Origin: Pelobates cultripes
Lineage: Eukaryota; Chordata; Amphibia; Anura; Pelobatidae
Assembly (NCBI GenBank): GCA_933207985.1
Contig: OW240921.1
Coordinates: 104,226,958-104,290,957 of the forward strand
Length of the DNA stretch: 64,000 nt
Direction of reading: 5' to 3'
A program made the translations under genes and the position numbers. Under the pieces are notes generated by a model that was not told where the DNA came from, did not search any database, and saw nothing but the letters and a program-made list of their open reading frames with translations. Positions 35,753 to 48,739 of the stretch are shown here, piece after piece (the stretch's first letter is position 1; the number at the start of each line of letters is the position of its first letter).

Positions 35753-35767
35753 AGGGCTGGATTATTC
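35753..35767 (-). promoter_or_regulatory. Putative self-priming primer binding site
   Basis: The 15 nt abutting the 5' LTR read GAATAATCCAGCCCT on the minus strand. There is no TGG start, so this is not a tRNA 3'-end site. It is perfectly complementary to 36396-36382 in the same transcript. In Tf1 and related elements the mRNA 5' end folds back onto such a site and primes its own reverse transcription. Confidence 0.7.
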
Positions 35768-36520
35768 TGTAATATTTATTTTGTAATACTTCTTTAATTG
35801 GAACACAACTGCAGAATTTCCTGGTTGCAGCAACAATAAGTTTCACCTCCTTTTATATTGATATGAAACAATGGTCACTGTACCTTTAAATACACATGAA
35901 GGAAAAATTAGGCTTTGTAGCAATCCCTTATGAATAAGAGGAATAATTAGACAAAGTGACACTTTAGTGAGTTTTAGATACTGTGTAACATAAATAATAG
36001 GAATTGGCTTGTTTGGTAAAAGTATTACTTAACTTAAAGGCAGTTCTGGCACTGGAAGGGTTAATTCACCCAATGAAGGAGAAATTAGAAGTCCGTTTCA
36101 ACAAGCTGAGAACTAGGAGTGGAGAGTGGGGAAGTCCGTTTTAACAAGCCGAGGTCTGGGAGTGGAGAAGGTAGAATTCAGAGTTACAAGCCGAGGTCTA
36201 GGAGTGGAGAAGGTAGAAATCCGTTTACAAGCCGAGGTCGAGAAGTGGAGAAGGTAGAAATCCGTTTACAAGCCGAGGTCGAGAAGTGGAGAAGGTAGAA
36301 ATCCGTTTTAATAGCCGAGGTCTAGAAGTGGAGCTGGTAGGATCAAAAGTAGAGCAGCTGATCTTTCTGCAGCACCTGTGCGAATAATCCAGCCCTTTGA
36401 ATCTGGCGCGGTCTTCCTAAGTATCGTGGAGGGACCGCGTCAGAAAAAAGGGCGGGGCTGAGCGCCGTGAACCCGGAAGTGGGTTCCGGCGACGAAATAC
36501 ATGCCATGCTATACCTGACA
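35768..36520 (-). repeat. 5' LTR (753 bp)
   Basis: It runs from TGTCAG at 36520 to TTACA at 35768. Inferred U3 is 36520-36397 (124 bp, GC-rich), R starts near 36396, and a run of about six 41-45 bp tandem units fills 36087-36341. It abuts the second copy of the 12.17 kb block at 36521. Confidence 0.95.
36382..36520 (-). promoter_or_regulatory. LTR U3 promoter and inferred transcript start
   Basis: This is a CpG-rich stretch in an AT-rich region. It has a GC box GGGCGGGGC (plus strand 36450-36458), paired ETS-type sites CCGGAA (36473-36478) and TTCCGG (36484-36489), and a TATA-like GATACTTA on the minus strand (36425-36418). The last is about 28 nt upstream of 36396, where the 15-nt primer-site complement begins. 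The start site is inferred. Confidence 0.5.
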
Positions 36521-39500
36521 TGTCTTGACTGGCGTGCAGATCTTTGTTTAACAATGTATTGACTATCCACTGACTTCAGTTAGATTCACAATTTTTCCCC
36601 ACCCTAACTCTGTTGGTTTGTAGACCAAAGTAGAAAGATATAAGCTATAAGGATGTATATAAAGAGAGAGATATGTAATGGGTATCTTCCTCAAAGATGA
36701 ACAAATAATTAATTTTAATAACATGTAACTTAATAACTCCTAACTGAAGTAAGTTGTAGAATAAAGAAACAAACCATGTTTTTAAAGACACTAGTGAAAA
36801 AAATAGAATCTACAAGGAAGGGGCAAAAAATATTATTAATTAGAATATAAATAAAACATTTTAATAAAAAATAAAATAAATGAAGATAAATAAATGAACA
36901 AATAATAAATATATAACTAAATTAAAAAAATAATACTAACAACCAAAAAATTGATTTTTTTTTTTTTTTTACCTTTTATTTTGTATAAAGATTTTCAGCT
37001 CTTGATTATTTTATCATTGTTTTTGGTTATGCCTTATATGCGAAGAACATTATAAAGAGTACATAAGAGACAGGTTATTATCTCACTCAGGGTAAAAGTA
37101 TCCACATTACAAATCTGAAAAACAGGACAATATCTGCTTAGAAAAGTCACATAAGGATACAACACACAGCCTTAAAGTTGATATTAACCAGAAAGTTTGT
37201 TAATTATGGAATTTATAGATTTTTTTTCAGGGTGCTTCAATGTTTCCAATGTGCACAATGGTGTTAATAGTGAAAGAATGTTCTAGTTTAATATAGCATT
37301 GTACATTCTGTGTCACTTCCATCTCTTTCTCTTTATGATTCCTGGCATAGAACTCAGTTAAACTATTTATGCAATCTCTCTTTTCATACATCTTTTTCAG
37401 AGGACATGATATGTAATCCGCATACCATGGATGCTTCAAGGTCCATTCACACAATCGCCTGTAAATCGATGAATAATAGAGATGTTGGGATAAACAAGTC
37501 CATATGCTTTGTCAGTATGATCATGTCAAGTGTCCTAGCAATATAGACTTGTGTTATATCGATGATTCATAAAACAAACAAAACAGATAATGGACAACCC
37601 ATTTCGATTGTTTCCTGATTTGATGTTCCATCTACGTCATCAAAAATAAGATTATTAATGGAAGAATTATGGTACCTTATTATGGTAAGGGTACAGTCAC
37701 TAAATGATGATTTTACTCATAGATCAAGAGAGAAGTTTACAACAGAAATGAAAGGAAGAGCAGTATTTTTTTTTAAATTTATATAGTATGTATTTAGTAA
37801 ATATATAATATATAAATCAGGTTGGGGTTCAGCATTTCCATTCTCCACTCGCATGTGGCAATTGCAAGTTTAGCCCTGGCAAGTAGAATTTAAAACCTGT
37901 CTTTTAAGGCCTGGCTAGTAGAATAGGGCTTTTTTAGGACTTTTTAAGATTTTTTTTTTATTATTTATTGGTCCTCCCTTTTTTCCTCTATTGACTACGT
38001 CTTCTCACTTGATCAATGAACTAAGTGTAGTATAAATATAATTGAATGAATATGCTTGCCCGTTACATGTTGTCTCGTGATTCAGATACATTTTGGCTCA
38101 GAGTTTGAAAATTCAGCTGATTGTTTTACTCTAAGTCTGGTGCAGTACCTAACAGTGCCACTACCTGCATGTAGTGCTATTGCAGGCTGTTTCAACCAGA
38201 CTAAGATCTGACCTTACTTTGCAATTATCTTCTACCTATTTGTGGCTTACCCCTTCTTGTTTGCCAGTGCATTAATAATAAGAATGTTGTTGTTGGTATG
38301 GTCCTTTTGTCCTATATAACAGTCTGTATCTCTGAGCATGCTGCTTCCCTGCGTTCTGGAGATAGCTGCCTTCGTGGTTTCCCTGTATCCAGGGGGCACT
38401 CTTTTCTTACATTGAGTTATCTGTGCTGGTATTTGATTCTGTTGTGTTCCTTGTAAATAACAGTATCTTACATTAAATTACATTGAACAGGCTCTTACAT
38501 TGAATTATCTGTACTTGTATTTGATTCCATTTTCCTTGTAAATAACAATACACTTGTTTTGCCTTGATTACTATGTTTGCTAGTTTCTTTGCATTCTGGG
38601 TTCCAACCTATAGAAGTTACCGCTGTGGTCAACACCCATTCCTGACCAGACTCGTGACAGTCTGATCAGTCCGAAACGAATTTCTGAAGCTAGGCGATAA
38701 ATGTTTCTGCTTTGTCTGTTAATGCTACTGAGACTATGAGATAACTCTCACTCATAATTCTGGTATTCCAAACTGTAAAATTGTGATAGAGCACCCACCC
38801 ATCTTTAAATCTGGTATCGGCTATTTGAAACATTGTACTTAGCGCATTTTTCTTTGTAAATGCAATCACTGTTTGATCTGACCATCACAGTTAACTATTT
38901 CAACATATTCTGTCCAGCATTCTCCAGGAAGTGATAATAATCAATTCACATCTATATTACAACATGATCTAACTGGTGGTTTTTCTTTTCGACTGTCTTT
39001 AATGCTGGTTCTATAACCTCTCCATGTCGATATTTTTTGCTGACAAAGAATATTTCCCATTGCTTATCTATCTGATCATGCAATAAAGAAAGTCCAGTAA
39101 TGACAAAAAGTATGTTTTTGGAGTTCCTTGCTTACTACAGTGTTAATCCTTATTTCTATTTTTTTTTCAGATGGTCTCCTTCCATCGTTATATAATTTTA
39201 GGAATTTTAGGATTTTCATTTTGTCCTGGCATTAATGCATCATTAAAGCTTCCGATGTGAATTAATTGATGTACCTTTGTAGCTCTAACCTGAATAGTTA
39301 TTTATGTATGTTGAAAATGAATGGATTGGAATAATTAGGGATACATTCCTTAAAATGCCAGCATTGAAAGAATGCTTTAAAAAATCAAGTGTCAAACATG
39401 CAAAATAATATACATCCTTCTTTTGAATTTTTTACTTGAATAAAACAGAAATTATTATAATTGAAGCTTTGAAGCTTGGTCTGTGCTTTCCATAGCTAGA

Positions 39501-40014
39501 TAAATTAAATGGCATTACCAGTCTGTAAAGTAAAAGCATTTTAAATTAAAAAAAACAAATAGCTGTGGAAATGTGGCGGCCTTTGAAGTGGGTAAGCATC
39601 CTTTGCTTCCCTTTATTATTCTTACGGTCACTCTGTGAAGATTAAATATGTAAAGCAAATATTGAAAGTCAAACTTTCTGAAAGAGAAAATTCTAAACAG
39701 CAATTTAAAAAAAAATTTAAAATTAAACTTTAAACTTACCTTAATTTGAAATGTCAAGCTGGGACACAGCAATGGGGGAAAGCACCAAGATGGAGGATGC
39801 TTCGTGCCTAAATGACAGTTCTTCAGAGACCTTAGTGGTCTTTTGCAGAAACAAAACCTGCTATTACCCCTCAGCATTGTGTTCTTCCAAGGAATTATTT
39901 TATTGCTCATAGTTTGGCAATTTAGTGTTCTGGCTGAGAAAAATACTACTAACTTTAGCATTAAATTTAAATCACATATCTTGCGTAGTTTCCAACAATA
40001 TTAATTATGAATCC

Positions 40015-40971
40015 AAGAGTTCACCAAAACAATTTTAGGTTAATGAAACAGCTTTGGTGTGTAGATCATGCCTCTGAAGTCAAAGCTCAATTCTCTGCCA
40101 TTTAGAAGTTAAAGGGACACTGTAGGCACCCAGACCACTCCAGCTTATTGAAGTCATCTGGGTGCAATGTTTCATGTCCCTTAACCCTGCAACAGTAATT
40201 ATTGCAGTTATTGAGAAACTGCAATAATTACTATCCAGGGTTAACTCCACCTCTACTAGAGGGCTTCCTGGTTTGAAACAGACCTTTGGTTCATTATCTG
40301 ACGCTGGACGTCCTCATGAGGATCTCAGGCATCAAATGTTTTCCCATAGGAAAGCACTAAATAATGCTTTCCTATGGGGAAATCCACATGCGCATTTGGT
40401 CTCCCACGTTGGCTGACATTGGTGGGGGAGGAGCGTGGGCAGAGTCTGACCCTTTGACGCTGGATTCAGGTAACTGACTGAAGGGGTTTTAACTCCTTCA
40501 GCACCGTAGGATGGAGGGAGCAAGGGAGGGGGGGGGGGCACTGTAGGAGTCTATAGTGCCAGGGAAATGGTTTTGTTTTCCTGGCACTATAGAATTCCTT
40601 TAATTTAATTTTGTTTCTCTTTATGCAGTCTGCATAAAAACAAAATAGTTTCATTTTCAATCACATGTAACTTACTTTAAAAATTGTTATCTCCTGCTCT
40701 GTAAATTGAACTTTAATCACATACAGGAGGCTCGTGTAAGGTCTAGCAAGTTATTAACAGAGCTGGAGATGATAAATTCATAATTTTAATAGTGTAAACA
40801 TTAGATGACTCCTTACAGGAAGTGTTTAGGAACATTGTGCAGAGGTGTGACTAGGGTTGCCTGATTTAATGCGTAAATGTCAGAGAATTGAGCAGTGAGA
40901 CTACAGGGGCATGATTTACACACCAAAACTGCTTAGTTAAACTGAAGCTGTTTTGGTTACTATAGTGTCCC
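40015..40971. mobile_element. Outer MITE split by inner MITE, copy 2
   Basis: Duplicate of 21574-22530; same nested arrangement. Confidence 0.6.
40109..40603 (+). mobile_element. T2-like MITE, inner, copy 2
   Basis: Duplicate of 21668-22162, with TTAA at both ends (40109-40112, 40600-40603). Confidence 0.8.
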
Positions 40972-42143
40972 TATATGCGTTACAAAGACACGTGTATTAA
41001 ATGACCACTTCTGATTGGGAATGAATACCCATTTTTATTGTATATTGTACACTACATCTGTATTTCATAAAAACAAACATGAACAAAATGCATTTGTATA
41101 TTCATGAGATTGTATCCTGCCTACAAACTAATTTCAGATTTATATTTTTGATTCCATCATTTTGACACCACCGACATTGAAATCATATGCAAGTTGTGCT
41201 TTTGGCATGGCTTATTTAATTCCAAGTTTTTTTATTATTATTTCTTTGTGATATAAGCAGAGACTCTGTGTCTAATAGACTTACACACTGCAAGATAATT
41301 CATGTTGGGTGAGCCCTTTTGTTGGAAATAAAAATTTCGGCCATACGGCGGTTCAGCTCATCCGAATTTTGCTACTTCTAAAAGTTGTAATGACAGTTTT
41401 TCAAATAATTATTCCCATTCTAGGGGACTTTCATAGCACTGCTACACTAACACAAACATCAGTTGAATTCTCTGAATAGCAATTCCTCCATTTAAGCCTA
41501 TGGGGAAATAGCTCTGCAGTAAGCAGACTAAATCCTGCTAGAGAACTCATCCCCTAGTATTCCGCATAACCTGCAGTCGAAATAATGAAAGTTCTTGCAT
41601 AATGTCTGTTTATGTGCACAGTACTCTTTTTTTTTAGATGTATTTTAAAAATCACAGGTCAGAAGACCTTTTCAGAACTACTTGCTTGCTCTCTTTTCAG
41701 AAGAACTTTTTGCTAAACTGTTGGATGAAACGTTCCCCTGTTCACTATAACTTTCTTAGCGGGATTGTGAGTTGTTCTTGATTAGAAGCAAAATTCCATA
41801 GGAGCCCTGCTAAGATTCTGGCATATTTACGTTGATTTTGTATTTTATTTACTGAACATGCATAACTATTTCAGACTGCTTTCTATAACTGGAATGTGAT
41901 AAAACCATATCCCAACGAGATTTTACGGTTTTCAGATGTGATATGTCAACTTTCTCGAATACATCCAGTTGATAAAAAAGAAAGACTTGAAATTTACAGA
42001 AATTACACAATAAAAGTATTTGCAAATAGCATGCAGTAGCTTCTCAAATGTGAACATTTGCATCACAACACTTGAGTGTTTTAATCTACATTTAGTGTTA
42101 CACCTTCTTGTCTCCACATTAACGCTATAACAATACGCAGCTG

Positions 42144-42146
42144 AAC

Positions 42147-42178
<32 letters not shown>

Positions 42179-43474
42179 TGGTATTTATATAGTGCCAGCA
42201 TATTCCATAGCGCTTTACAATATTATCAGAGGGGAAGATTTAATAATAAATGAGACAATTACACAAACTTACAGGAACAATAGGTTGAAGAAGGCCCTGC
42301 TCAAACAAGCTTACAGTCTATTGGAGGTGGGGCGTAAAACACAACAGGACAGGAGGTAGCAATCATACAAGGTGGAGTGAAGCAGAGCTGGAGGAGAGAA
42401 TAGAGTGCTGCCCTTTAGGAGAGAGCAAGGGACAGGTATGTGAGGTAATGGTTACTCTGGGAGGCTGTAAGCTTTCATAAACAGATGAATATTGAGGCAC
42501 TTTTTAAATGATTAAAAACAAGGTGAGGGCCTGATGGTTGTAGGCAGGCTATTCCAAAGGAAAGGAGCAACCCGTGAGAAGTCCTGCAAGCGTGATTTGG
42601 CCATATGGGTGCGAGCAGCAGACAGGAGAAGGTCATGTGCAGACCAGAGAGACCAAGGAGGGGCATACCTATGGACCAGTGAAGAGATATAGGAGGGCTA
42701 GAAATGGTCAGTGCTTTATAAGTGTGATTAGTACCTTGATTGACTCCTCTAGGATACAGAAAGCCAATATAAGGACTGACAGAGGGGAGAGGTGTGAGAA
42801 GAGCGACAGCAGAGAAAAATCAGTTTATCTGCAGCATTTATTAGAGGTGGAATTTACAGGATTTGGTAACAGAATGGATGTGAGGCTCAATGGTGAGGCC
42901 AGAATCAAATATAATGCCAAGGCAGTGCTTGCAAGGATGGGCTGATGTGGGTACCACCAACTTGAAGGGAGAGCAGGAGAGGAGTATCATTACTGGTAGG
43001 AGGAAAGACAAGAAGTTCAGTTTTAGAGAGATTGCGTTTCAAAAAGCGGAAAAACATCCAATCAGAGATGGAATAAAGGCAAGCAGTGACATATTGCAGA
43101 ACAGCAGGAAAGAGGTCTGGGGAGGATAGGCATATCTGGGTGTCATCAGAGTACAAGTGGTATTGGAATCCAAATGGGGTAATAAGTTTGCCAAGAGCAA
43201 CAGTGTAACGAGATAATAGAAGGGGACCAAGGGAGGACAGAGCCTTGGGGGACTCCAACAGAGACAGGACAGAGGGAGGAGGTATCATTAGAAAATGAGA
43301 CACTGAATGACTGTTGGGAGAGACAGGAGGAAAACCAAGAGAGGACAGTGTCACAGAGACCGAGTGATGGAAGAGTTTGGAGAAGGAGAACATGGTCAAC
43401 AGTGTCAAAGGCAGCAGAAAGGTCAAGAAGAATTAGCATGGGGATTGTCAATAGATCAATGGGAGACACCATTT
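42144..43474 (-). mobile_element. 5'-truncated L2 LINE, copy 2
   Basis: Duplicate of 23703-25030; the TTA microsatellite is one unit longer here. Confidence 0.8.
42905..43472 (-). pseudogene. L2-clade reverse transcriptase fragment, copy 2
   Basis: Duplicate of the fragment at 24461-25028, with the same two frames ([13 protein letters not shown] and GVPQGSVL, then [10 protein letters not shown]) and the same frameshift. One Thr-to-Pro difference occurs near the upstream end (MVSPID). It was therefore already broken before the copies separated. Confidence 0.8.
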
Positions 43475-45313
43475 AAGACTTGAGGTTTTGTCATATCCTG
43501 TTAGACACTAGTCTTAGAGATTAATTTCATTATGAACTGAAATTTGTCCAAATTTTGGACTAATTAAGTGATCGGATGAAGTCCCAATCTCTGAGCTAAA
43601 ATATATCTGATTTATGAACTAAACAAACCACTAAATGAATGAGCATATTCTCATTGATCAATACTTCTCACTATGGCACCAAAAAAAGAGATTATTGATG
43701 GTTTAGGAACAGCCACTAAATGTTGATTTTATTCACAGATCAAGTGAAAAATGAGCAATAGAGAGGGGGAGGGAGATGGGGGGAGGGGGGAAGAACCAGT
43801 AACACAAAATCTATATTTATAAATTATAAATGTAATAAATATATAAAATATATAGAGACATTTTTTTTTACTGCTTATCATTTTCCCTTTATTGGTAACT
43901 TTTTCTCACTTGATCTGTGAAACAAATGTTGGGAAAATGCTCTTATCAGTGTACTGTAAAATGTATATGTGATATGTATATCATGTATATATTTGCAGTA
44001 CACTGACTGGCCCATTTTTGTGCCTTTTTGGTTTTCCTGATTAGTTTTCCTGAATCTTTTTTCAGTAATGAAATTCGAATGAGCTGAACCGCCGTATGGC
44101 TGAAAGTTTTATTTCAGACAAAATGGCTCACCGAACATGAATTATTTTGCTGTGCGCAAGTCTACTAGACACTGAGTCTCTGCTTTTATTTAAGGAAGAC
44201 TGTTGCACTTTAGGGGAAATGTGGTTTCAATACAGTCAGAGAGCTACGGCAGGATTTCCACAGATCTATAGACTATTTAATTGTTTAATATCGGCTTGCA
44301 GCCTGTTCTAAGAAACAGAATTCTAACATGTCAACAGCTAGTTGATTTAACGTGCCAACAGCTCATTGTTTTAATCCGCATAGATTTTACCATAAACCAA
44401 CATAACATGTCCATAGGTTCATACCCAACATTAAAAAGATTCTTTTAAAAGTGTAATTAAAAAAGCCAACAAAACTGAAATCATTAATCAAAATAAGTCT
44501 TGCAGAGGACTGAATTCCCCAGGTAAGGTTTGCATTAGGCAATAAATACCAAGTGTCCACTGTGAATGGGAAGCAAATAGGAAGTCAGACATTGATAGAA
44601 GAAGAAGAATGGTACCGAGTAATGTCCTGTACTGAATGAAGGAAGCATCCTTAGTGCAAGGAATCTTGTAAACAAGCAGAACAAAATGATGGAAAAATTG
44701 TATAGAACAAGTCACAAAATCATCAAAATTGTCCAGATGATAGTGAAATCAATAGCTAACATCTGTGTTTGGTCAGGAAATCAAAACCTCTGAAACATTT
44801 GTTATTTTTTTTTTTTTTTTCACTCACAGGCAGCAGTAAATCTCATTAGTGGATATATACTGCTTGGAGATATAATATAATTTCTGACTGTTAACGATAG
44901 TTGCTTTGCTAATAGTTTTTCTTATCAGAGCCAGTTTAAAGATCGTTAATAAGAATCTATGTAACTAATGTATTTGATTGTCTGCCTTTTTCTGCTTTGC
45001 CCAGCACTAAAGTTAGAGGATTAACTGAGCTTGCTAACGCGTAGTGAATGTTACGCAAATAGTGGACAGGACAAAGTCAGGCAGAGTAATTGCATATACC
45101 CAGGACATACTTGAAAATGAGAGAAATCTCAATGTATCCTTCCTGGTAAAATATTTTATAAGTAAATAAATATTACCACATTAACTGCAAATGTGAAAAA
45201 AAAAACAACAAACAATGATATCTGTAAAACCTTTAATGGTCAATTTACCCTATTTAACCAGAGGGAACAATAACACTAATTTGAAAAAAGTCTTCCAATG
45301 GATGAGTACCTCT

Positions 45314-45554
45314 CATAGAAACATAGAAACATAGAAACATAGAATGTGACGGCAGATAAGAACCATTCGGCCCATCTGGTCTGCCCATCTAGTCATAAGT
45401 TCAATAGGTTGACTTGTATAATCTGCATGTGGTTACACTTGCTTCTATATCCTGATTTATAGTATTGGATTACTTTCCAGATTACAATGGGTTATAGAGC
45501 ATAAGCACCAACCAGGACAAAAGTGTTGGGACAAGCTGAGCTAGTCCTAGTAAA
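45314..45554 (-). mobile_element. CR1-type LINE 3' tail, copy 2
   Basis: Duplicate of 26870-27110, with the same four catagaaa-type octamers. Confidence 0.7.
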
Positions 45555-48500
45555 TAGGGCATTGGAGAGGGTGGATGGATGAACACATCAATTTTAAAAC
45601 TACAATATTTGGTTTGACTGGACAATGTCCATCCTGAACTAGTTAGTAAGTATTGTATACACAGTTCTATAACTAGGACAGTTAAAGGTTTTAGAAGTTT
45701 AATTTATTTATAATTTTAAATGTAGCAAATGCATGTCATATGAATTACTTAACCACGTGCATTACTGTGTTACTTAGAATCTCTCTTCAATTAAAGTATT
45801 AGATCAAAATGTTTTCTAAACTTCGGAGCCAAAATGTAGCCAAAACCAAAAAACAAACAAAACATGCAATGGGTGAGAAGATTCGTTTTGATCTATGATT
45901 CGCAATTCTGCCCTTGGTTTAAAAAAAAAGGGAAAAAAAGGGATGATTGATGGGTGAAATGATAATTGATGGCTACGGGACAGTAACTCAATGTTGATTT
46001 AATTCACAGATCAATTGAAAAGTGAATAGTAGAGGGGAAAAAAGAAGAGTAGCAGTTAAAAAAAAATCTATATTTATTTACATACAAAATTCCTCTTGGT
46101 TTTCCCTCTCTTGGTTAGTTTTTCTCACTATACCTGTGAATCAAATATAGGGAAAATGTGCACTATAAATGTAAACTATAAAATATACACATAAGATTTA
46201 TATTATGTATATATTTTGTGGTACATTGATTGGCCTATTTTCACACACTTTTGGTTTGTCTGATTCGTTTTTTCCAAATCTTTTTTTCATTAACAAAATT
46301 CAGTCGAACCGAACCGGCATATGTCCGAAATAACATTATTGATTTATATATTTTTTTTCAACAGAAGTGGCTGAAACATTTTTTTCCACAGTGCACAAGT
46401 TCATATTTTCTTGTTATATTTTTTGCCTAGTGGGAATCATTAAGTTTGTTTGCACAAAGAGTCAGTTATGTTTCACCTTTTTAAAGCAGCATGTGCATGA
46501 ATTATTCATGTCTAAAAAACAGATTTTAAATGACTTTATACCCTGGTCTAGACATTTGTATCAAAGGATGTATAGCTACATACATATAATGAGCCAAAAA
46601 GTGAACATTTACTGTTAAAATTGACCAGTGCAGGAATGTGGACTTGACATTGTATCCATTTAATTCTTCAAGAAAAATAGAACCACTTGTTAAATTTAGA
46701 CAAGAAGGAAAAAAGCTTAAGATGAACAAATTGGGATTTCAGTCATTTTTCATATGTCCTTTGCATTTCCGTAAACCTGTTAAAATGATTGTAAAATAAA
46801 ATGTGTTGAAGTTATTTTTGTGTATCACATATTGTTATATTTCCTTCACCACCTAATGGTTTATGAAAAGTGTCCACAGATGTTTCGGGACCCTTAATTC
46901 GTCTTGTCCTCATGCAATAACAACATGAATAAGCATTCAGAATTCACTGCTCTTTTGTAGAATGAATTATTAATGCCATATGTACGGTGATATATTTTCT
47001 GAGTTCTTGTCTCCAAAGTAATTCATATTTCTCAACATACTTTTTGCTTACATATAGTAAACCACAGAAATAAAGATGTTTGCTCTATCTACCAATAAGC
47101 CATAATCCACTCGGAAGCATTAATACTTTTGTGGTTGAAATTGCTTACCCATACTTCCTTGCAGATAATCTTTTGATGGATTCTTCTAAATAGATCATTT
47201 CTAACTGAAGACCATCTGTGTTTTTTTTTTAAAACAGTAACTAAACCAGTCATTCTTAATACCTGGCGTGGGACCAGAAAATTGGGTCCCAGTGTTTTTA
47301 GCATGTGCCAGTTATAAGGATTGGGCACATCATATTCAAAGGCCATCTTTATGTAAACATGTAATTAGGTTATTTGCAGAATTAGCCCTCAAATTAATTA
47401 AATTACACTTGAGGAATAGGTTACTGAGCTAATTTTCCATTTGAAGAATAGCACACTTTTTGATATATTTGCGTCTGTTTGCATATAGCCATGAAGGTCC
47501 AGGGTATCACAAACAACTACAGAGGTGTCCACATACCATCCCCAAACAGTCTAATAGCAAGTAGAGAAAACAAAAATACTAACATTGTTTATTCAACAAA
47601 TGTTCAAGTAATTGTGCATTGATGTGTATTTTCCCTCTCTTAATTGTGAATACTAGTTAACCACAAATCGTGGGACTATAGAGGATCATGTATTTTCCTG
47701 TAACAAAATTGTTAATGCCAAAATCATACTACTTGTGTATTAACATACATGAAACATTTCTCTCTCTATATATACTTTATCATTTTCCTACTATATAGGC
47801 AGTTGTTATCAGTGGATAATTGTCTTTTAATCCTTTGAGTGCAAGAAATATGGTCAGCACAGAGCAATCTAAGTGTTATAACACTCTGGCATCTAAGTGT
47901 TATAGTGAATCCCAAAGGCTTAGCATGTGAAATAAATTATTCTATTGAATTATAACTGAATTAGTACTATAAAGTTTAACACATTGGAAACAAACTTTGT
48001 AGGTATAGACTTTATGTGGAAATTCCATGCAATCAGAAATAAATAACAATAAAATGAAATTGTGGATTTTGCTTCTCTGCCAGCTTCTTCCATTTAGCAT
48101 CCTAATTTAATGTGGTTATTGCAGCCAAACAGTGACAATTCAGTGGCGGAGAGAAATGTTATAGCCCCATTTAGTGAATGCAATTGTTAAGATGGACAGT
48201 TATGGGCCCTTGAGAAAGGTTTTCCCGCCAAGCGGCAGCACCTTTTCCAATGTGGAAATGTCAGCTCTGGCCCTGTGCGAGGCCACACATTTTTTACAAA
48301 CAAAAGTAAAATGCATTCATTCCAAACTGTTACGTTCCATAGCAAAATAGGAAAGTTAGACACTGGAAATAATTAGATATTCTGTAGCAGGGGTATTGAC
48401 TTATGGTCCAGCAACAGTTCGCGAACAGCAACTCCCACAATTCTCTATTAGTGCTGAAATTATAGAGCTTCATAGGAGTTTTAGATCGATAGTAATATTT

Positions 48501-48739
48501 GCACACAAATTTATTTTTTTATTTTAACATCAACTTCTTCAAAGCACATAATAACATTTAAACATCACAAAGGAGATGTCTGTCCTGTACAACATCGTTA
48601 ATGACTGTTACATAAATCATATTAATAGACTTTAGAAGAGGGTTCATTCAGTATTGTTGCCTGATCTAATGCTTCCTGTAATTACAGTACTGTCAGTTTA
48701 GGTTTGCAGCCTTGCTTACTAAGCCTCCATGCCAAGGCT

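Larger units (their letters stand above)
30763..36520 (-). mobile_element. Ty3/gypsy chromovirus, Tf1/sushi-like, 5.76 kb
   Basis: The order on the minus strand is 5' LTR (36520-35768), primer site, gag, pro-RT-RNaseH-integrase-chromodomain ORF, purine tract GAGAAGGGGG (31527-31518), 3' LTR (31514-30763). LTRs begin TGTCAG and end TTACA. The LTRs differ at 4 substitutions and 1 indel by eye, so the insertion is young if the copy is one unit. No target-site duplication: the left flank ends gttac and the right begins tgtct. A C-terminal chromodomain and self-complementary primer site place it near the Tf1/sushi group. Gag carries a frame break, so this copy is probably not autonomous. Confidence 0.93.
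41256..44184. repeat. Inverted arms around L2 insertion, copy 2
   Basis: Duplicate of 22815-25740, including the foldback core and G-rich tract at about 43760-43793. Confidence 0.6.
36521..48690 (+). repeat. 12.17 kb duplicated block, copy 2
   Basis: A near-identical copy of 18081-30247. It starts at the outer edge of the LTR and continues past the copy-1 end into unique sequence at 48691. It repeats every nested element of copy 1, including the AT-rich gene-free stretches. No host gene is seen. Confidence 0.98.

Noticed and set aside
35748..35846. N-terminal extension of Gag starting inside the LTR
   Set aside because: The extra residues are encoded by LTR end and primer site; the ATG at 35747, just after these, gives the expected Gag start.
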